From positions 1 through 6,509 of the forward strand of contig JAQBUS010000069.1 of NCBI GenBank assembly GCA_027623875.1: 6,509 nt of DNA. Direction: 5' to 3'. Made by a program: the position numbers and the translations under genes. The stretch is from Pseudomonadota bacterium (GTDB lineage: Bacteria; Pseudomonadota; Alphaproteobacteria; Rhodobacterales; Rhodobacteraceae). Below, piece by piece: positions 1 to 4,136 of this stretch; the first letter of the stretch is position 1; each line of letters starts with the position of its first letter. The notes under the pieces are model-generated. The model ran no database searches, was not told the origin of the DNA, and saw nothing but the letters and a program-made list of their open reading frames with translations.

Positions 1-10
1 TTCCTTTGTT

Positions 11-46
11 TAGGGGTTGTATCTTATCAATCCCTATGAGTTTTTT
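11..46 (+). terminator. Intrinsic terminator of an unseen upstream gene
   Basis: A 9-bp stem pairs 11-19 (TAGGGGTTG) with 28-36 (CAATCCCTA), with one G-U wobble (16 with 31) and an 8-base loop. It is followed after four bases by six T at 41-46. This is the layout of a rho-independent terminator reading on the plus strand; there is no T-run on the other side, so it is not bidirectional. It probably ends transcription of a gene lying before the window and insulates ilvI from read-through. An attenuator role is less likely because the candidate ilvI promoter lies downstream of it. Confidence 0.6.
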
Positions 47-97
47 CAAATATTAGTAATTCAACCATAATCTAGCAATAAAAAACTAATTTAATCA

Positions 98-124
98 ATT
101 TTTTTAATACAAACTTAAAAAAAT
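98..124. repeat. A/T-only perfect inverted repeat upstream of the ilvI promoter
   Basis: Bases 98-107 (ATTTTTTTAA) and 115-124 (TTAAAAAAAT) form a perfect 10-bp inverted repeat around a 7-base spacer, with a run of seven T in one arm and seven A in the other. It ends four bases before a candidate -35 box. Such A/T tracts can act as an UP element for RNA polymerase, as bent DNA, or as a site for an Lrp-like regulator; E. coli ilvIH is known to be Lrp-controlled. The repeat is seen directly; any regulatory role is inference. A/T-rich intergenic DNA can produce such repeats by chance. Confidence 0.4.
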
Positions 125-128
125 CATG

Positions 129-157
129 TTGACCTCATGGGTCATGGCTTTTAATAG
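129..157 (+). promoter_or_regulatory. Candidate sigma-70-type promoter for ilvIH
   Basis: TTGACC at 129-134 matches the -35 consensus at five of six bases. TAATAG at 152-157, 17 bases downstream, is a weak -10 match (three of six). A better-looking TATAAA at 168-173 has no good -35 at the usual spacing. The -35 box is embedded in a small perfect hairpin or dyad, TGACC at 130-134 with GGTCA at 140-144, which could be an operator half-site pair or chance. If used, transcription would start near 164 and leave a leader of roughly 90 bases before ilvI. I see no leader peptide rich in Val, Leu or Ile codons in that leader. Confidence 0.3.
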
Positions 158-251
158 TAACTGTTAATATAAAATAATTTACGTGTCTTCTGTGCCGCTT
201 TTATGAATACTTATCGGTTGTATCGGATTCGACCTACAATAAGGAATAAAT

Positions 252-2009
252 ATGTCTCGCTTAATGACCGGTGCAGAAATGGTAATTCAAGCCTTAATTG
301 ATCAAGGGGTGGATACGATTTTTGGATATCCCGGCGGTGCGGTTTTACCTATTTATGACGCTCTTTTTCAGCAAACAAAAATAAAACATATTTTGGTTAG
401 GCACGAACAAGGAGCAACACACGCAGCCGAAGGCTATGCTAGATCAACCGGAAAGCCTGGTGTTGTTTTGGTGACTTCAGGACCAGGTGCTACAAACGCT
501 GTAACTGGTATGACTGATGCTCTAATGGATTCTATTCCACTTGTTGTACTAACGGGCCAAGTTCCAACCTTCATGATAGGGAATGACGCTTTCCAAGAGG
601 CAGATACAGTAGGTATCACTAGGCCTTGCACGAAGCATAACTGGTTAGTAAAAGAAACAGACAAACTTTCTGGCGTTATCCACCAGGCCTTTCACGTTGC
701 GAAAAGTGGTCGCCCGGGTCCAGTATTAGTCGATATCCCAAAAGATGTACAATTTGCTACAGGGGAATATGTCTCCCCGTCAAAATCTTTAACAAAAAAC
801 TATGCCCCTAGGGTTAAAGGTGATAGCGAATCTATCGCACAGCTTGTTGAATTGATCGAAACCGCAAAGCGACCAATTTTTTATACAGGCGGTGGCGTGA
901 TTAATTCTGGAAGTAACGCGGTTAAACTCCTGCGTTCACTCGTAAATTCTACTGGTTTTCCTATAACATCTACCCTTATGGGGTTAGGAGCATTTCCAGC
1001 TGAATCGAACCAATGGCTCGGAATGCTCGGAATGCATGGACTTTACGAAGCAAATATGGCCATGCATGACTGTGATTTAATGATTAATGTCGGAGCACGG
1101 TTCGATGATCGAATTACTGGTAGATTAAATGCCTTTAGCCCAAACTCAAAAAAAGTTCATATAGATATAGATCCCTCGTCAATCAATAAGACTATTCATG
1201 TTGATGTCCCCATTGTTGGAGATGTCTCTAATGTTCTCAGCGAAGTTATAAAACTTTGGGAGGCACGAGGAAGTCAAACCGATAGCAGTTCACTAGCAAA
1301 CTGGTGGTCAACTATAGAAAAATGGCGAAAAGTAAAATGTCTAGACTATACTCAATCAGATACTACGATTAAACCCCAACTAGCCATACAACGCCTCGAA
1401 GAACTGACCAAACACAGGGATGACAGGTTTATATGCACAGAGGTTGGCCAACACCAAATGTGGGCAGCCCAATATCTAAATTTCAACCGGCCAAATCAAT
1501 GGATGACATCTGGTGGCTTGGGCACCATGGGCTACGGTCTTCCGGCCTCTATCGGGGTTCAGGTCGCTCATCCTGATGCGTTAGTAATTAACGTTGCTGG
1601 TGAAGCTTCTTGGTTAATGAATATGCAAGAGATGGGCACCGCGATTCAATACAAACTACCTGTTAAGCAATTTATTATAAACAATGAGCGATTGGGTATG
1701 GTTAGGCAGTGGCAGGAGCTACTACACGGCCAAAATTATTCTCAGAGTTACTCTGAAGCACTACCGGATTTTGTTAAGCTAGCAGAGGCCTTTGGCGCAA
1801 AAGGAATCCTCTGCAGTGACCCAAGTGATCTAGATGGAGCCATAACAGAAATGTTAAGTTATAACGGACCTGTAATCTTAGATTGCCGTGTGGAAAAACA
1901 TGAAAATTGCTTTCCGATGATTCCCTCTGGGGCCGCACATAATGAAATGATACTTGGAGAAAATTCGGTAAGAGATGCAATAAGTTCCAGTGGAGCTGTA
2001 TTAGTTTAG
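252..2009 (+). CDS. ilvI: Acetolactate synthase, large catalytic subunit
   Basis: This cytoplasmic ThDP-, FAD- and Mg-dependent enzyme condenses two pyruvates to 2-acetolactate, or pyruvate with 2-oxobutyrate to 2-aceto-2-hydroxybutyrate. It is the first common step of valine, leucine and isoleucine synthesis. The 585 residues are full family length. In order: the N-terminal ThDP (PYR) domain with GYPGGAVLPIYDAL from residue 25 and catalytic Glu52 in RHEQGA; the central FAD-binding domain with GARFDDRITG at 281-290; and the C-terminal ThDP (PP) domain with its cofactor motif at 450-478, ending in the NN pair 477-478. Pro105 and Trp487, at positions known for herbicide resistance in plants, have the usual sensitive-type residues. 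The cofactor motif reads GEA rather than the common GDG/GDA, so the Mg-binding aspartate is replaced by Glu451. The start is ATG 252 with AAGGA at 241-245, six bases away. ilvH follows after 39 bases, so the two are almost surely cotranscribed. An alternative gene name is ilvB. Confidence 0.96.
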   Translation: MSRLMTGAEMVIQALIDQGVDTIFGYPGGAVLPIYDALFQQTKIKHILVRHEQGATHAAEGYARSTGKPGVVLVTSGPGATNAVTGMTDALMDSIPLVVLTGQVPTFMIGNDAFQEADTVGITRPCTKHNWLVKETDKLSGVIHQAFHVAKSGRPGPVLVDIPKDVQFATGEYVSPSKSLTKNYAPRVKGDSESIAQLVELIETAKRPIFYTGGGVINSGSNAVKLLRSLVNSTGFPITSTLMGLGAFPAESNQWLGMLGMHGLYEANMAMHDCDLMINVGARFDDRITGRLNAFSPNSKKVHIDIDPSSINKTIHVDVPIVGDVSNVLSEVIKLWEARGSQTDSSSLANWWSTIEKWRKVKCLDYTQSDTTIKPQLAIQRLEELTKHRDDRFICTEVGQHQMWAAQYLNFNRPNQWMTSGGLGTMGYGLPASIGVQVAHPDALVINVAGEASWLMNMQEMGTAIQYKLPVKQFIINNERLGMVRQWQELLHGQNYSQSYSEALPDFVKLAEAFGAKGILCSDPSDLDGAITEMLSYNGPVILDCRVEKHENCFPMIPSGAAHNEMILGENSVRDAISSSGAVLV

Positions 2010-2048
2010 GTATTATTAAAATAATCATCAAAGGGAATTAAAACCGAC

Positions 2049-2606
2049 ATGAGTTCTTTAAATATAAAAAAAGGCAGCTCTAAACACTCAGCATATGATC
2101 TTCGTGATCCAAATTCTGACGTTATTGAAAAACACACACTGGCTATTATAGTTGCAAATGAGTCTGGGGTCCTAGCTCGTGTTATTGGGTTATTTTCTGG
2201 TCGTGGTTATAATATAGAAAGCCTTACAGTTGCAGAAATAGATCACGATGGGCATAAATCAAGAATTACAATAGTAACAACCGGAACTCCTGCTGTAATC
2301 ACTCAAATGAAAGCGCAGCTTTCAAGAATGGTTCCCGTCTTTGATGTCCAAGATTTAACTGAAGAAGGCATGTCAGTAGAGCGAGAATTAGCGCTTTTTT
2401 ATATAGTAAGTAAGGGTAAAAAAAAGGTTGAGGCCTTTAGACTGGCAGAAATATTTAAAGCAAATGTAGTGGACTCTACCCTAAGTAGCTTTATGTTTGA
2501 GTTAACGGGAACATCGGAAAAAATTGACGAGTTTCTAGAACTGATTAGGCCTCTCGGTTTGACAGACACTGCGCGAAGCGGTGTTGCTGCACTCGGGAGA
2601 GGTTGA
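2049..2606 (+). CDS. ilvH: Acetolactate synthase, small regulatory subunit
   Basis: This is the regulatory partner of the preceding large subunit: it raises catalytic activity and in this family confers feedback inhibition by valine. The 185 residues are a normal length. An N-terminal ACT domain starts near residue 29 (HTLAIIV), with the typical NESGVLARVIGLFSGRGYNI block from 37, whose Asn and Gly correspond to the valine-site region of E. coli IlvH. A second ferredoxin-like C-terminal domain runs from about 110 (VERELALFYI) to 178. An extra hydrophilic N-terminal stretch of some 25 residues precedes the ACT domain. The start is ATG 2049; a stop codon at 2022-2024 in this frame excludes a much longer form. 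The Shine-Dalgarno AAGGGA at 2031-2036 sits 12 bases from the ATG, rather far, so coupling to ilvI translation may help. An alternative name is ilvN. Confidence 0.95.
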   Translation: MSSLNIKKGSSKHSAYDLRDPNSDVIEKHTLAIIVANESGVLARVIGLFSGRGYNIESLTVAEIDHDGHKSRITIVTTGTPAVITQMKAQLSRMVPVFDVQDLTEEGMSVERELALFYIVSKGKKKVEAFRLAEIFKANVVDSTLSSFMFELTGTSEKIDEFLELIRPLGLTDTARSGVAALGRG

Positions 2607-2675
2607 ATCAGGCACTAAGGGTCTAGAGAGTTTGGCAGGTAAGTAATATAGTCGTATTTTTCTTGAAGGTAATAT

Positions 2676-3821
2676 ATGTCAAATGATTTAACACTGGTAA
2701 CTAAACCTCTTGAAATCGCAAACGGGTTACCTAATTCTCACTACATAGATCAATCGGTTTATGAACTTGAAAAAAGATCTATTTTTTTTGAAGGTTGGCC
2801 TGGCTTATGTGTGGCATCTGAAGTTCCAAAGATTGGTGATGCTATACCTATAAGTTTTATGGGAATGCCTCTTTTGGTACTTCGCGGCAAACAAGGTGAA
2901 GTTCGAGTTTTTCAAAACATTTGCAGACACCGCGGAATGATCTTGGTTAAGGAGAGAAAAAATATAGAGGGCGCTATAAGATGCCCCTACCATTCCTGGT
3001 GCTACTCGACCGAAGGAAACCTCTTGGTAACTCCTCATGTTGGAGGCCCCGGTATAAACACACATCCAGATATAGACAAAAATACATTGGGGCTTATAGA
3101 GGTTAGATCATATATCTGGAGAGACGTAATATTTATAAATATTTCTGGGGATGCTGAACCATTTGAAACCATCCATAAAAATTTAATGACTAGATGGAAA
3201 GAGTTCGAACAACCCTTGTTTCACGGCGGAGAGGATAGTAAATTTTTACTGGATGTTAAATGCAATTGGAAACTGGCTGTAGAAAATTACTGTGAGAGCT
3301 ACCACCTTCCCTGGATTCACCCTGGCTTAAATACGTATTCGAAATTAGAGGATCACTATAACATTAATGAGCCTAACCTTTATTCTGGGCAAGGCAGCCT
3401 CCTTTACCGACAATTTTTAGGAGATAATGGTGCTGTATTTCCAAACTTTGCAGATTTAAGTGATAAATGGACCGATGGAGCTGAGTACATTACCGTTTAT
3501 CCAAATGTTTTGCTTGCGGTTCAAAAAGACCATGTTTACGCGACTATTATAAGCCCAACCTCTACCACTACAGCTGAGGAGCATATGCACATTTATTACG
3601 CTTCTTCAGATACTGACCCCAAAATGAGAAAAGACAATTGCAAGCAATGGGAGGAAATATTCATTGAAGACATTTTTGTGGTTGAGGGAATGCAAACAGG
3701 AAGACAATGTTCTGGCTTTGACGGTGGACGGTTTTCTCCAGCTATGGATGGGCCGACACATTGTTTTCACGCCTGGGTTGCCAATAAACTGTTAAACTTT
3801 AACAAAACAGTAAGCGCTTGA
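2676..3821 (+). CDS. Rieske non-heme iron oxygenase, alpha (catalytic) subunit
   Basis: A 381-residue cytoplasmic oxygenase that would use O2 and electrons from a separate reductase, not encoded in the window. The N-terminal Rieske domain has the 2Fe-2S ligands Cys83 and His85 (CRH) and Cys103 and His106 (CPYH), spaced C-x-H-x17-C-x2-H. The C-terminal SRPBCC-type catalytic domain has NWKLAVENYCESYHLPWIHP from 197. His210 and His215 bind the mononuclear iron, and Asp332 (IEDIFVVEGMQTGR) is the likely third ligand. Counting back from His210, the residue that bridges the two metal centres is Glu207, where aromatic dioxygenases such as naphthalene dioxygenase have Asp. Glutamate there is known from carnitine monooxygenase CntA, so a substrate of the carnitine, choline or betaine type is more likely than an arene. 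The exact substrate cannot be read from the sequence. The start is ATG 2676 with GAAGG at 2665-2669, six bases away. It lies 69 bases after ilvH with no terminator seen, and overlaps the next gene by four bases. Confidence 0.88.
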   Translation: MSNDLTLVTKPLEIANGLPNSHYIDQSVYELEKRSIFFEGWPGLCVASEVPKIGDAIPISFMGMPLLVLRGKQGEVRVFQNICRHRGMILVKERKNIEGAIRCPYHSWCYSTEGNLLVTPHVGGPGINTHPDIDKNTLGLIEVRSYIWRDVIFINISGDAEPFETIHKNLMTRWKEFEQPLFHGGEDSKFLLDVKCNWKLAVENYCESYHLPWIHPGLNTYSKLEDHYNINEPNLYSGQGSLLYRQFLGDNGAVFPNFADLSDKWTDGAEYITVYPNVLLAVQKDHVYATIISPTSTTTAEEHMHIYYASSDTDPKMRKDNCKQWEEIFIEDIFVVEGMQTGRQCSGFDGGRFSPAMDGPTHCFHAWVANKLLNFNKTVSA

Positions 3822-4030
3822 ACAAAAAAAGTAAAATAGATCAACTTATAGTAGAAGCTCACCGACAAAATGATAAAAAGAAATTGATCAAGCTTTACTT
3901 TGAGGCTTCTAAACTGTTTTCAAAAAATAAAGAAATTTCCTTCTTTTTAACTCAAGCATATGTGTTTTCCTTAGATGTTGGCGATGATATCGAAAGTAAA
4001 AAATTATTTCATATGTTAAAACAACATTAG
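3818..4030 (+). CDS. Small basic helical protein coupled to the Rieske oxygenase
   Basis: A 70-residue protein of unknown function. TTG at 3818 is the only usable start: the frame opens after a stop at 3800-3802, with no ATG or GTG before Met66. TTGA overlaps the oxygenase TGA, and no good Shine-Dalgarno precedes it, which suggests translation by re-initiation from the oxygenase gene. The sequence is rich in Lys (13) and predicted by eye as mostly alpha-helical: about 7-18, 20-35 and 39-53, then a turn with VGDD at 54-57 and a last helix 58-69. This looks like one or two TPR-like hairpins. There is no signal peptide, membrane segment or cysteine. From memory, short proteins with a similar FFLTQAYVFSLDVGD-like core (41-55) occur in alphaproteobacteria; this is unverified. 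The tight coupling suggests a partner, chaperone or stability factor of the oxygenase, which is inference. It could also be a spurious frame. Confidence 0.6.
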   Translation: MNKKSKIDQLIVEAHRQNDKKKLIKLYFEASKLFSKNKEISFFLTQAYVFSLDVGDDIESKKLFHMLKQH

Positions 4031-4136
4031 GATCAGCATATACTTATAGAGGCATGACAGCTTAAAATAGTTTGTCGCACGTACTATTCTTGTAATCTAG
4101 CTGAACACATTCTTCCGAAAGACACCTTAGTCTTTC
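4031..4136. other. Convergent intergenic gap with a hairpin at the nrdJ stop
   Basis: The gap between the plus-strand cluster and nrdJ contains a perfect 7-bp stem, GAAAGAC at 4117-4123 with GTCTTTC at 4130-4136, closing a 6-base loop. Its right arm ends on the last base of the nrdJ stop codon (4138-4136). An outer weaker pairing is possible between 4090-4094 and 4141-4145, and TCTAGCT is repeated directly at 4096-4102 and 4135-4141. No T-run follows the hairpin on either strand, so it is not a classic intrinsic terminator. It may serve as a 3'-end stabiliser or weak bidirectional stop between the convergent units. Nothing else is recognisable here. Confidence 0.4.

Noticed and set aside
126..167. 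13-codon open frame starting at ATG 126
   Set aside because: It overlaps the candidate -35 and -10 elements, has no Shine-Dalgarno and encodes no regulatory codon run; most likely chance in A/T-rich DNA.
203..301. Short open frame (ATG at 203) overlapping the start of ilvI, considered as a leader peptide
   Set aside because: No ribosome binding site precedes it, it has no run of Val, Leu or Ile codons, it reads into ilvI out of frame, and no attenuator-type terminator lies between it and ilvI.
434..664. Minus-strand frame of 76 codons inside ilvI
   Set aside because: It mirrors a strongly conserved catalytic gene, has no recognisable protein features and no start signal.
2012..2025. ATTAT-TAAA-ATAAT hairpin between ilvI and ilvH
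   Set aside because: Only five A-T pairs with no following T-run; too weak to be a terminator, and the genes are an obligate pair.
2632..2660. TTGGCA - 17 bases - TATTTT as a separate promoter for the oxygenase
   Set aside because: The match is fair (five and four of six), but transcription would start near 2667, inside the ribosome binding site of the oxygenase at 2665-2669, so it would not give a normal mRNA. Kept only as a remote possibility.
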